Assembly (NCBI RefSeq): GCF_000006405.1
Contig: NW_003207820.1
Span: 8,337-72,336, forward strand
Reading direction: 5' to 3'
Length of the DNA stretch: 64,000 nucleotides
DNA from: Perkinsus marinus ATCC 50983
Taxonomy: Eukaryota > Perkinsozoa > Perkinsida > Perkinsidae
Position numbers and translations under genes: made by a program
The notes under the pieces: generated by a model
What the model was told of the DNA's origin: nothing
Databases searched by the model: none
What the model saw: the letters and a program-made list of their open reading frames with translations, nothing else
In this document: piece by piece, positions 35,823-48,438 of the stretch
How positions within the stretch are numbered: the first letter of the stretch is position 1
How the letters are laid out: each line of letters begins with the position of its first letter

Positions 35823-36287
35823 CTAAAGACCCCTGTATTTGATAAGTAGTACGTCAGAATCTCTACACCTAGGCGAGCACCAGAGACGTATTAGGACAGC
35901 CCTAGCATTATCCACTAATGGATCTAATCCTCGTGCTGCTTCCGCCTAGGGTGCTGACCGACAGAGTTATGAGTCACGGTGCAGTATGACAGTAACCACC
36001 TCACAAGTTTCAGATCAGTCCTCATTCACCTGCAAAACTAACGGCCTCCTACCTCTCTAACGTGGACCATTAACCCATCATGTACAGCATTAGGCGGCAA
36101 CTGGGCATCCTTCCTACTGCTTACATACACCCAATCATCATCATCATCGTTAAGGTCGGCCATTATATAAATGATGCTTGCATCCTTAACAGAGAGGACA
36201 GTGAGCCCTCGAGTCTACTACTACTACCATCAACCCAACAATGCCCCCGTACTGGACACCATAATGAACAGCACTGAATGACCATGC
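35823..36287. other. SBNO 5' region and 3' flank of next gene
   Basis: An open minus-strand stretch around 35830-35920 (GLDPLVDNARAVLIRL) looks coding and may be an upstream SBNO exon, but no donor joins it in phase to the exon at 35822 without ambiguity. Confidence 0.35.
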
Positions 36288-37801
36288 TCACACACCGCTG
36301 CGAGAAGCACAACCATCATCAGCTGGCTTTGGTAGAGGCAGCTTCGGTATTACCTGAAGTCTACTGCACCAACGAGACACGATACTCACTATACCTTCGA
36401 AGCAGTAGACCTTATGGATCCCTCACACAAGGGTTTAGGCAAAGATAAGGTGGATGAGATGCTCCTTCTACTACTACGGGCACTCCCTTTTGAGGAGGAT
36501 CGAGTAGACTTGCTCGTCACACTGGACGTGGACGACGATCCACCTGCTCGAGTGGATGGAGACCTCTTCCCTTCCCAACGCTTGGGTAGGGAGGTCCCAC
36601 TGCACTCCGATCGTCGACTGCCACTCGGGGACTCCAATATTCTCTGCCATGCCTAATGTGCGATGCGATGTGGCGAAAAGATGGTATCGTTATAAGCCTG
36701 CCGTACAGTAGGTGCCGGCCTAGGATAAGGCAGACTAGACTGTGTGAGCCTATGATCCACATTAGATACGATGTCGAAACCCCTCCGGTATACCTCTGCG
36801 AATCTGTTCAAGACTGACGACTACCACAGCCCATCATACTGCAAGGCCTACCGATCATGGCTGATGACATTCATCCTTCTACTCCTCTCCACATTTCCTC
36901 TATTGATTTCACGGACCTCACAAAAAGGAAAGCTACCGCCCACCCCAACCGGCCTAGACATGCCTTTACATGCCAATTGCCCTCCATAATGTAGCGGTTC
37001 TTGAACCTCTCCTTCCTCTCCTCAGCAGCCACATCCATCGCCTTCAATACTCCTGGGTTGTTCACCTCATGCGTAACGAGGTTCCAATGGTTAGTGGGGC
37101 GTCCCCTGAGACCAGACCACAGTGAGCCACTACACTATACCCTCCAAGGGACCTCATGCAGGGTGGCTGCTGTGCCAAAGCCCTGTCCACCCTCTCAGCC
37201 TCCATAGCCTTCGTATGCTGCAGCATGCCTAACAGGAGAACAGTAGCATGCTCTGGTGGATGTGAATGACCATTACAGGTATCCTCCCGTGAGTCAGTAT
37301 AGCGCTGGAGTACGGGGTCGAAGCGGTTCCTCTGAGACACAAAAGTAGCACTAATACCAACGACATAAACACCACAGATGGTGAGGAACATCGATCAGAC
37401 TCACGCCCCCTCTAGATATACGCTAGTACCCTACTACCCCACTAAACACTTCATCACAGACCGTACTAGAAGATCCTCCAATACCCCTACGACCCCTCTT
37501 TGTCACTACCGCTCTGTATTTAGCAGCTGCCACAGCTTTCCATAACCTAGCCTCCTTCGACGCCTTACTATCATGCCCATGTAGATACCGCGTATTTATT
37601 ATATCATAGTCCTTTACAGCCCGAGATGGTATCAGACGTTCCTCCTAAGCAACCTACTATCACCACAGCCACACTCCACCCGATCACTACCCTTCTATAT
37701 CGGCCTCCTTCCCCTGTCGGTCGGTCATCTGGATGGGCCCAATGATGAACACCATGGGAGAGATTGGAGACTATATTGTAGTCCTGGAAGGTATCAGGCA
37801 T
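36288..37801 (-). CDS. Hypothetical protein with repeated YNIVSN/YDIINTR-type motifs, possibly axonemal
   Basis: A multi-exon minus-strand gene from an ATG at 37801 to a TGA at 36288-36290. Exons carry DTFQDYNIVSNLSHGVHHW, then RAVKDYDIINTRYLHGHDSK and RNRFDPVLQRYTDSREDTCN. These are followed by MLQHTKAMEAERVDRALAQ, TNHWNLVTHEVNNPGVLKA with RKERFKNRYIME, FDIVSNVDHRLTQSSLPYP, and a Ser/Arg-rich tail ending KVIPKLPLPKPADDGCASRSGV. Three copies of an aromatic-D/N-I-hydrophobic-x-N motif and an NLVTHE motif occur. Motifs of this kind (YDIITNRY..HDEK, NPVTHE) are, as I recall, common in ciliary or microtubule inner proteins, but I cannot name the family. Exon order is convincing from frame continuity; the intron between about 37500 and 37340 is not fully resolved. 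Confidence 0.5.
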
Positions 37802-38308
37802 TCCCCCTTTACCTCCATCTCGTGCCCCATTGTACCTAGAATATCATCAGCCCAACCAACAGCCTCCTATTCCTACATCGATGTGATGGGGCCATCCCCA
37901 GCATCAAGCCCCTGCAGCTTAGATGCACATGTAATGATATCGAAGGTCTGTTCTCTCAGTAACTGTGCGTCCCTAGCCGCATTTAAATGCCTAATACAAT
38001 GGTGGTGATTACCCATACCACTATGCCTACTTTAGACGAGCCGCCTCCTCCTTCTTCCTGAGGTCTAGGTCAGCCTCCTTATCGCCTAGACTTCCTATCA
38101 TCCGTACGGACATATTATAGTGAGCTCAATAAGGATCCTCCCCCTCCACTTTTTCCAACACAAACGCTAGCGACATAATATGATAGAAATCTGTCATCAT
38201 GAAAACCCTACTGTGGTCACTCTCACACTATAGGAAGATAGCTCTGTCCGAGCACACAGGGGGAAGCGTGATACAGCGTAATTGAAATATTTGGTCTTTC
38301 ACTGTCCA
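37802..38308. other. Intergenic
   Basis: No recognised gene. It separates the YDIxN-motif gene from HPPD. A short alternative start exon for the former (about 37825-37842) is possible. Confidence 0.35.
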
Positions 38309-39897
<1,589 letters not shown>

Positions 39898-40346
39898 GTA
39901 CGGGTCTCCAGTGCCTGCTACTATAGTAGTCTTGATGGTAGCCTGGCCACTGTCCTTCGTCCCTTCCGAGAAGCTACCGATCCAACGCTTAGTCAAGTTC
40001 ATCATACTAGCAGTAGCAGCAGCCCTAAGAGTCCCCTGTACACTGAGAGGGGTGACCTTACGGAGTGTTATAGTGGCAAGCATGCTGAATAGCCAAAAGC
40101 CTATAACATCAATAATGTAAGGATGATACACACGTGGCTGCCATCCAGTATGAAATATCGGATGGCATTCAAGGTGCTATACAGATGAATGCCTACAATA
40201 AGTCTTCCTTTGCCTAGTAGCAGCATCAAACCATGCGCAACCCAACCCCCATCGAGCTCTCTAGGCTTCTCGTCCGAGTCGGCGACTATATGAGTCCTTC
40301 TACTACGCGGTATTAGCCTCAGTCCAACGGGAACTACCTTATGCAC
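39898..40346 (-). other. Open frame continuous with HPPD, hydrophobic, unassigned
   Basis: Minus-strand sequence upstream of the proposed HPPD start encodes a hydrophobic segment (IIDVIGFWLFSMLATITL), then a region ending GQATIKTTIVAGTGDPYMANP that runs in the HPPD frame. It faintly resembles the C-terminal part of saccharopine dehydrogenase-like oxidoreductases, but no Rossmann-fold N-terminus is present before the divergent galactokinase. It could be an N-terminal extension of HPPD, a gene remnant, or chance. Confidence 0.25.
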
Positions 40347-40863
40347 CGTCTCCTACTCTCCCTCCGAACCCCCTCCCTTCACCAAGAGCGTGTTAGATTC
40401 CTAGGCGTGGAATTTCGGATTACAGGAGGATTCACTAGGTAGGGTATTAAAGGCCACCATATTGACGGCCTCTAAGACGGGTGGTCCGAGACGAGTGCAT
40501 TAGAGTAGGGTTAATAGTCCGAGGTGGCCAATGATCGAGAATGAACATATCCGGACAGAGAAAGTTGGTGGTGTGGGCGAAAGAATTGATCTTTTTTCCA
40601 CGGAGGCTAGCGTTGAGTAAATGCAAGATTTCAAGTTGACTATCAAGTGAGCTGTCATATAGTTGTCCTCTCTAGCATGATGCCTCTATGGTGGCGCTCA
40701 ATACACTATTGATCAAAGCCAGAGTTGGTCCTGACTCGGGATATTAAGTGTTGATAGTTATATAGCTCCGGACTGCTTGTGAGTGCCCTCTCCACTACAA
40801 CCTACTACTTCTATAGTGTACCCAACCCATGTCGTTTATAATGAAGTCCTCTCAGCAGATTGT
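40347..40863. other. Intergenic between divergent genes
   Basis: No gene recognised. It probably contains the promoter of the galactokinase. Confidence 0.4.
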
Positions 40864-42565
40864 ATGAACGCCTCGTATCAGCCCTCAATGTCCTCTCTAG
40901 TTGACGACGTGAAGGCTGCCTACACCAATGATTTCCCTGGGGCCTCACCAAAGGTAGTAGTCAGGTCTCCAGGCCGAGTAAATCTAATAGGGGAACATGT
41001 AGATTATAATGGCTTCGGCGTACTACCATGTGCTATTGAAAAGTAGTAGTAGTAGGAAGGTAGAAGGAGGACCTTAGAGACACCTCTCTAGGTATACGGT
41101 CATAGCTGCTGGTCTCTCACAAGAAGGGGCCTCTGATCTCCTATCACTAAGGCACACCAATGAGGAGGAGTTCACTCCTAAGGTCATCACTGCCTTACCG
41201 AACACTACTCCCATACCGGTATTCTCCATATCTTCTTGTGTGGTCCAGTCAGTGGTCTCCTCCTCCTCCTAGGTCCACCATTGGACCAACTATATCTTGG
41301 CAGCTTACATGGGCCTCCGTGAGAGGCTTGGTCCTGAGGCCTTGCCCACTGGGAGGTCCATCCAGATGGTGGTCACTGGTGACCTACCTCGTGCCGCCGG
41401 TGTCTCGTCAAGTAATACTCTTTTGAGCTAAGTAAACCCCTTTCAGTACTGTTGTTTGTAGGCTCATCTCTGGTCGTGGCAGCGGTTCTGAGTATCCTAG
41501 GGGTCTTTGGTCTCGAGAATAACCTCACTAGATTGGAGCTGGCCAGCGTGTGTGCTTCGTGTGAGAGGTAATAGCCTCATTATGAGTACCATTTTTTTCT
41601 CAACTTCCTCTACAGATTCGTCGGTACAGCTGGTGGTGGAATGGACCAGGCAGCCATCCTCCTATCCAAGAGAGATTCTGCAACCCACATTACCTTCACA
41701 CCAGTCCTCAAGGCTGAGCCCGTTCCTCTACCCCAAGGCTCGCAGTTCATAGTTGCCAACTCCCTCGTGTCTAGTGCTAAGGCTGAGACTGCCCCCTTCA
41801 GGTTAGCAGTCTGATCATTACCTCAACGTGATGGGTAGTAGTAGATACAACAAGCGCGTGTTTGAGTGTCGTATTGCGGCGTATATGGTCCACATAGGCC
41901 TTGGCCTAGAGGAGAGGCTTATTAGGGATATCTGTACCTATACCTTCGCTGACCTCATGAACAATGCTGGTATTACTGACCTATTGCAAATGTTAACTAA
42001 GTGTGAGAGTATATTACCAAAGGGCCCCCAAACCCGTGATCAAGTAGGCCCTCGTGTATGCCCGTGTAGGCCCTCCAATCTTGCTGTCCCTCAGATATCG
42101 GCAGTAGTGCCACAGTCTGTTATAGACCGTCTTTTGGACCATCGTTGCGGACGATCAGTGTGGGATCTCAATGATGACTTCCACCTGCTAGATAGGACCC
42201 GTCATGTATACACTGAGGCCAACAGGGTTCTCACATTTGCTGCTGGGGGTAAGTCACTAGTTGATCTTGGTCTCATGTTAACGGCTAGCCACAAGTCCTG
42301 TTCGGGTGACTACGACTGTTCTTGCAGTGAGCTGGATGACTTGGTCAATTGCTTCTTGAAAGCGGGCGCGGTCGGGGCTCGGCTCACTGGTGCTGGTTGG
42401 GGTGGCTGTGTAGTCGCTATGATCCGTGAAGGGGAAAGTGAGAAGGTCATGACTGCAGTGAGGGAGTCTTACTATGATAAGAGAGGTCTTGCTGGTACTG
42501 ATGATGTGATGTTTGCCTTTGATCCTGCCGATGGTGCCCGGATTTTTTATCTACCCCAAGCCTAG
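40864..42565 (+). CDS. Galactokinase / N-acetylgalactosamine kinase (GHMP family)
   Basis: Six exons (40864-41042, 41092-41218, 41273-41411, 41462-41567, 41616-41801, 41845-42565) join in phase to 485 aa. Signatures: [22 protein letters not shown] (galactokinase signature, sugar binding), [18 protein letters not shown] (GHMP ATP-binding loop), [16 protein letters not shown] (catalytic Asp region), and [24 protein letters not shown] (GHMP motif 3). The C-terminal wording and overall length are closer to the GALK2 (GalNAc kinase) branch than to bacterial GalK, but substrate choice cannot be settled by eye. The enzyme phosphorylates galactose or GalNAc at C1 with ATP, feeding the Leloir or amino-sugar salvage pathway. 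The start ATG at 40864 could be replaced by the in-frame ATG at 40897. All introns are 44-54 nt and no defect is seen. Confidence 0.88.
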
Positions 42566-42649
42566 AGGTTTTAGTGTAGCTGGTGTACAGATTTATGCAG
42601 TTGTTTCTGCTACTATTGAGGTTTGTGTTGAGTGACTAGGAGGAGAACT

Positions 42650-43960
42650 TGAACACCCGCGAAAGTACTGACGGCTCATATTAAGACGCTTATGGACGTG
42701 ATTGAGGACAAGGATGGTTGAGGAGTCAAAATGCGGTATGGGTTAGCGGTGGCCTGATGGGAGGGATTGTAGAGGTATCCATAGGTCTGTAAGGAGCCAA
42801 TCAGTTGTCCTATTTGGATGACAGCATCCCAGAGCATAGGAAGCTGGAATACTCTCAGTAAGTCATTGGCACGAGCCGCGTCACTAGACTACCGAGCACC
42901 TGGTAATTTTCGACTACGTGAAGTATCCTCGGGAACTCTTCACGAGCATTGCGATCCTGCATTGCAGAAGGTGAGCGCCATGTGAGCAGAGAGTGGGAGG
43001 CTACAGATGAGCTATGGGAATCCTTGACAGTTGTAGTCTTCAAGCCAGGGGAGTCTTGGTAAGGTGAGGGGTTCATTGGGCACATGTGCAGACGGACTTA
43101 ATGACGCCGAAGGAGCTGATAGCGGCACTACAGCTGGCTGGAGGCGTGCTGGACAGTCTTAAGATGTCTGATGGCCTGACCAGAGCTTATGCAACGTGGT
43201 TGCGATGGTGGCCGGATGGGACCGCTTCTGATTTCAACTAATCTCATTTTCAATTTTCTGCATGCATGTGATGAAGAGGATGTTAATGGCTTGGGTAATC
43301 GGTCTCATCCAAACCTGGGCTGACTCCATCACAGAGGGCCTCGTAAAGCTGACGGGCAACACCAAGCGACATGACAAACGATGGTCAGCGCTAGTATCCT
43401 TATTTCCCATTTCTTGTGTTACTATATCCGCCTCAACGTTAATGGGAGTTTTATTGCATGGCTGGGCTCCCAAGGAAGATCGACCCGGCTCGACTACGTA
43501 GTGGTCTTCCATCTATCAGGGGGCATTGCTGTGTACAGATACGTTCTTCGCGAGATGCAGTGTTGTGGCTAATCTACTACAGTCGAGACTGGCCATGCCC
43601 ATCATGTGAGGTCTCTACTAGTGGCTTCTCGTCCTGAGCCTACCGGCCTAGGTATCCGTTGAACCCTCAACTGGGTCAGCTTAAGGATCGGAACCCAATA
43701 GCAGTATCGCGATTCTCACAGGTAGGTTTTGATTCATTGACGAAGACTATGCTCGGATATTGTCAGGAACAAGTGGCCCAAACGTTAGCTCACGTAGCAC
43801 CAGCAGTAGTCGGTCTCACTCATATGGCACGAGTACTCAAGGCTGGTCATGCGTTGGAGTACTATGCGAAGAGTGGTGGACGAAGACGCTTCCGTCGACG
43901 TGTGAAGGACTTACCCAAGGATAAGGTGAAGTACAGGTGAGGCATACCACAGGATAGGAT
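42650..43960 (+). other. Unassembled coding-like stretches, plus strand
   Basis: Several plus-strand segments look coding but could not be joined into one convincing frame. They are ANQLSYLDDSIPEHRKLEYS (about 42795), DELWESLTVVVFKPGES (about 43005), LMTPKELIAALQLAGGVLDSL with LTRAYATWLRWWPDGTASDFN and a stop (about 43098-43240), RPRYPLNPQLGQLKDRNPIAV (about 43660), and a basic end GRRRFRRRVKDLPKDKVKYR (43880-43940). One or two intron-rich genes are likely. I recognise no family. Confidence 0.35.
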
Positions 43961-45683
43961 GGGACTACAATGGAGTCGCCAGATGGCATCGTCTTCGAGT
44001 ACAACATCACAAGAAGTTTGGTATTGTATCTAAGACAGGTCTCGCGCATGGATGGAGCAGGTGAGGATATTGGTCTTGAGGGATCCAGGCAAGCAGTTTT
44101 TCAGATACGGCGGAGGACGTCCTGCTGATGCATGGCTCAATACACTATACAAATAGTGATGATCTTCATGCTCTCGGGTAGAAGTGTTTCGGTAGCATTG
44201 CGATGTTGAGTAACTTACAATGTCCACACTGTGCATGAAACTCGTCATAAAAACCAAATAAAGCTCGGAAACATACTGGTGAAGGGTAGGCCGTACAACA
44301 GAAGGGAAATACACAAATAAAGGTGCTCCTTATGAAACTGGTATTATTATGAAAGGTATCAGGATTGATGATTGCTGCATCAATCTAATTAATTTGGAAC
44401 TGATGCATTAAATTGGCAAGCATAGTATGTAGTTGGGTAATGCGATATCATCATCACCATTAACGGTGTAATCCGCGTCAGCAGATATACCCATGACTCA
44501 TGGCCATGACACGCCATGAATGTCTCGCCCCAAACGCTGATGGGGTGAGAAGCCAATCCACGATTGAGGATGAATCACGCTCTCCCCTCAACTCGTCTTA
44601 CTCACATCCCACTACTGTTGAGCAACTAAGCACAATCTGATAATCAGATTCTGATTCCGATCAATATTTGACTTTTTAAATCCGGTCAGAGCGAGAGTCG
44701 AGCACCTTATAATTGTTACAAGCGTGCGCGTAAACTTTTGGTTGTTTGATAGGTCAATTTATTGCCGAGGTTGAAGTGGGGCGCGCGCGATTGCAACGGG
44801 CAACATATTGGGACCCTACCTGAGTGCCTCCACGATTTTACCCAACCCTCCTCATCCCATGTTATCTGGGAGGCCTATGTTGCCCCGCGGAGATGTATAG
44901 CGACAGATCATTGCTTAGTAGGTGCAGCATATACACAGCTAGCATGGTAATACCGCAGCCAACATGGGCGGTTCGAGAAAGATAAGCCATCGCTGACAAC
45001 TGAACTCAACAACTTGTAATTCCATTTTCAAGTCCTGCTCATCAGGACCTGATGTCATCGGTGCTGCTCGAGAGCAGCTGTCAGCAGGGTAAACAGGCGG
45101 ACCAGTCGACGGTCCTTCAACATGCTAGCTATTACTCGATGCCTCTAGCTATGTGCCAGCTGCCTCAACACATAGCTTACATCTTTCACCGAACCAACTA
45201 CCCAACACTTAGATAACAAACCGAGCGCGTTCATCATGTATATAGTGGACTCACGAGGATCGACTCTCAACTTGAGAGTCTCAGGTTCAACATACTGAAT
45301 AAGAGAGCCGTCGATGTCTGGGCTACAGATATTAGTGCCTTGGACATTGGCTCTTTGGCCTCTTCATAAAGTATTTGCCTGCCCAGGACATCGACAGCGG
45401 GAAAGCGTGCAATCGTGTGGAACGATACTTTGAATTCCGAGAATGCCCTCCCTACCGCCCTCAAGAGAGAGTCCATACCCCTGGCCATGCCAAGGCGTTC
45501 ACTAGTCAGGGCCATATCCTTTTAACTAGAACACACAGTCCCGTATCGTTATTGACTGCCTTGCCATTAACAACAAAACGTAGGCGGTCGAATGAGAAAA
45601 GCGGACCAGGTTGGTAGCCGCCTTTTAGGCAAAGACCGATTGATAGAACCATTAAAAACTATGCATACTAACGGGGGGAAACG
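43961..45683. other. Mostly unassigned region
   Basis: No recognisable gene between about 44.0 and 45.2 kb. On the minus strand at 45267-45515 an ATG-initiated 82-codon frame (MALTSERLGMARGMDSLLRA...) preceded by FDRLRFVVNGKAVNNDTG may be exons of a further gene; no family recognised. Confidence 0.3.
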
Positions 45684-47972
45684 TCATTCAGTAGGCAGAT
45701 CTAGGCAGTCCTTCATCGGGTGTAGATTGGCCAAGACTGGGAGCACCTTCTCGTACACTCGAATGCCTTCAATGAGAGCCCTCTCACTGATGAACCTGAC
45801 ATAAGCAGTACACACTATTCTGCATCTATTCTCCGACTTACTCGTTATGATCGTGTAGTAGTATTGGAGTATCACGCATAGGGGAAAAGCCGAAGCACGG
45901 CAGACCTTTCGCCCTGAAGTATCTGCCAAGAGCAGGAATATAGGAGACGATAACAAAAGTTTGAAAATGCAGCCGTCATAAGGCATCCATCGAGTGAAGC
46001 AAGCCCAGATGAACCCTGTCGACCTGCTGTCAGTGCCGCTGGGGAAAACCTCGAGTGCCGTTTCAACACCGACTTCCTGCTCAATGGCAGTTCGGAAAGC
46101 CATCAACCATGGATTAGTGAGCTCCAATGGCGGAGGATGATCGGCATAGTTCTGACGTCAAGCACGAAATTGGTAACCAGGTATTGGAAACCCTCACAAG
46201 AGAAGAGGGCATCGACCTACATCGAATTCAATATCAACCTCATCCTTGTATTCTCCCAACCACTCGTCGAATATCCGCTGTATCCCAGTGCGATCTATAT
46301 GAAGTGGCACCTGCAGCAGGAACTGTCGATTTGAGAGTGTCATCACTTACTCTGACGTCAACGCCTATGAGAGCATCCGATGGAATAACATTAAGAGCGA
46401 AGCCCGACTTAGTGCTACCATAAAATAGCGATATCCTTGATGGGAATTCCTATAAAGACTCACCTGCTACTGGCGACTCCAGCCTGTAGTGCAGTGACAT
46501 TTACTGTGAGGACGTCCCCCAGAGTCTTAGCTGCCGCCGCTGGGCCGCATGAACTGTCATCGAGTATCTTGCGTTGTTCAGTGCGCACAGCATAGATTCT
46601 CGATAATATGGTCACCTGATATGGAAAAAAACTAATAATATCGGAGCAACCAGCCATAACAGAAATATGTGGTACCAGTTTCTCAACAGCAGTATTGTCA
46701 ATGAAGCGGCTCCCATGACCAGTGTTGCCCTTCAAACGGAAAGTCACCCAGTTAGTAGCACGCTCTCCATAGAAAAGGGTGTATCTACAGGCCATGGGAT
46801 GATAGTCACAATAGAGCTCCACGTACTTCTCAGCAGAGGGAGTGGCCAATCCCTCGTCGAGAACCATGCCGATGTTGAGGCTCGCGAATTCATCACTGTA
46901 AGCAAATTTACTAGCACCTATCAAGCATCGCGGACGGTAGTTTTTGAGGATCGTGGCGATCAGGAAGAAGACGCTATACCGACATACTATGAGAGCTCAC
47001 CATCGGCCCCGCCGACTTCCTCGTCAGGGACGAGGGATATGTGGATAGTACGGCGTAGTCTCTGGTGCTGCTGCTGCCCTTGGGCGGCGAAGATGCGACG
47101 TAGACCTTCGATATACCTGTTAACACTGATCAGCGCTACATACACTTCCTCACATCTAGACCTATTGCTAGTGCTCTTCCAACTAGCCACCTGCTCCCGA
47201 GACACGTAAGAAGACCCTTTTGTAGGAAGCCCCTCCGCCGCAATACAGGGCTGGAGTGTCTTCCTCCTGCTGCTTACCCGCTCAACACACACTTCATATC
47301 CTGAGTGCCTCGACCATAGATCTTCCCATCCTCAACCACTGCATCAAAGGGATCGACTTTCCAATGTTCTCGGAACACAGGAACGACCTACCAAGTATTT
47401 CTGGAGCCACAGAAAGGGGCGTATGCTCACATCATAATGACCATTCAGCAGGATCGACTTCAGCTTCGGCGTACTGCCTGGGAACGTTGCTAGGATCACA
47501 GGCTTACCAGGGACGTATCTGAGCTCCTCGCCGATGGTCTCCCCAAAAGCCGAGAGGCACAGTAGTGCGACTCACTCAATTGCCCTGATATTGGTCACCC
47601 CCGGTATTTCTCCCAACCACCGCTGTAACAGCTTAGCACACTCAGCATAAGACCCATTACTAACACCTTGAAACAACACGAGTCAGGAGCTCCTCTCATC
47701 AAAGACTCACCTTGGCCACTTATTGAAGGAATCCTCACCAGGTGTCGAAACCTGTCGATAGCCTGCCTATCCTCATCCGTCATGGGGCCCGATACCACGC
47801 CCGCTGTCAGTGAGGACGATGGATGTGGCACACCCTAAACGACACTCGCTCGACCAACACTAGTCGCTACTGCTTCACTTACCATCATCTTCCTGCGTTT
47901 AGCCTCGCAGCCGCAAGGAGAGCCCATCCCTGGTTTCTCGGTGTTATCTTCGCTAGAGATGAGAGTTACCAT
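45684..47972 (-). CDS. ACY1: Aminoacylase-1-like M20 metallopeptidase
   Basis: A multi-exon minus-strand gene from the ATG at 47972 to the TGA at 45684. Order of motifs: [36 protein letters not shown] with [18 protein letters not shown] and TQDMKC, then [10 protein letters not shown] and [17 protein letters not shown]. These are followed by [92 protein letters not shown] and [11 protein letters not shown]. The M20 metal ligands (His of GHYD, Asp of TQD, Glu-Glu of PDEEVGG, the C-terminal LLHDHNE His) are all present, so it should be active. Aminoacylase-1 hydrolyses N-acetyl amino acids in the cytosol as a dimer. The first exon adds a short Cys/Lys-rich leader ([14 protein letters not shown]) not typical of the family. 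Introns are about 44-100 nt. Confidence 0.85.
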
Positions 47973-48438
47973 GGTGTTAAAAAATGACGCCTATAGGGAA
48001 AAATGACACTCGAATAAGCCCATGTTTTCTCCCTGATTTTCGATCGATCGAACCTCCACCTTGAAACACCGAGAGAGAATTTATTTGGAGTTCCTCTCAG
48101 CTCAAAGAGCGTATCATCGCTGGGACGGCCGAGAAGATGGTGGTGAGCTCGACAACTTCTGAGGAGCTTCACAGGCCAATGACTATCAGCTATGCTGATT
48201 CCTCGAGTCGCTGAAAACTAGTATATGGATATGATCATGCCAACAGCTGGGCCACATCACAACCTTCCGGTCCGCACTAAAATCAGGGACACCTTCCCAG
48301 ATTAATACTCTGGCAAAAAGAAGGCATGTAACTGAGTACTGGGGGAATGCTGCACCCACCACGCAACGCAGTCCATGGGTATTCAAAAAGACTACAAAAT
48401 TATGAAACAAAAATGCAGCGGAAATTTCATGAATACCA
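47973..48438. other. Intergenic
   Basis: No gene recognised between the aminoacylase start and the end of the PX gene. Confidence 0.4.
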
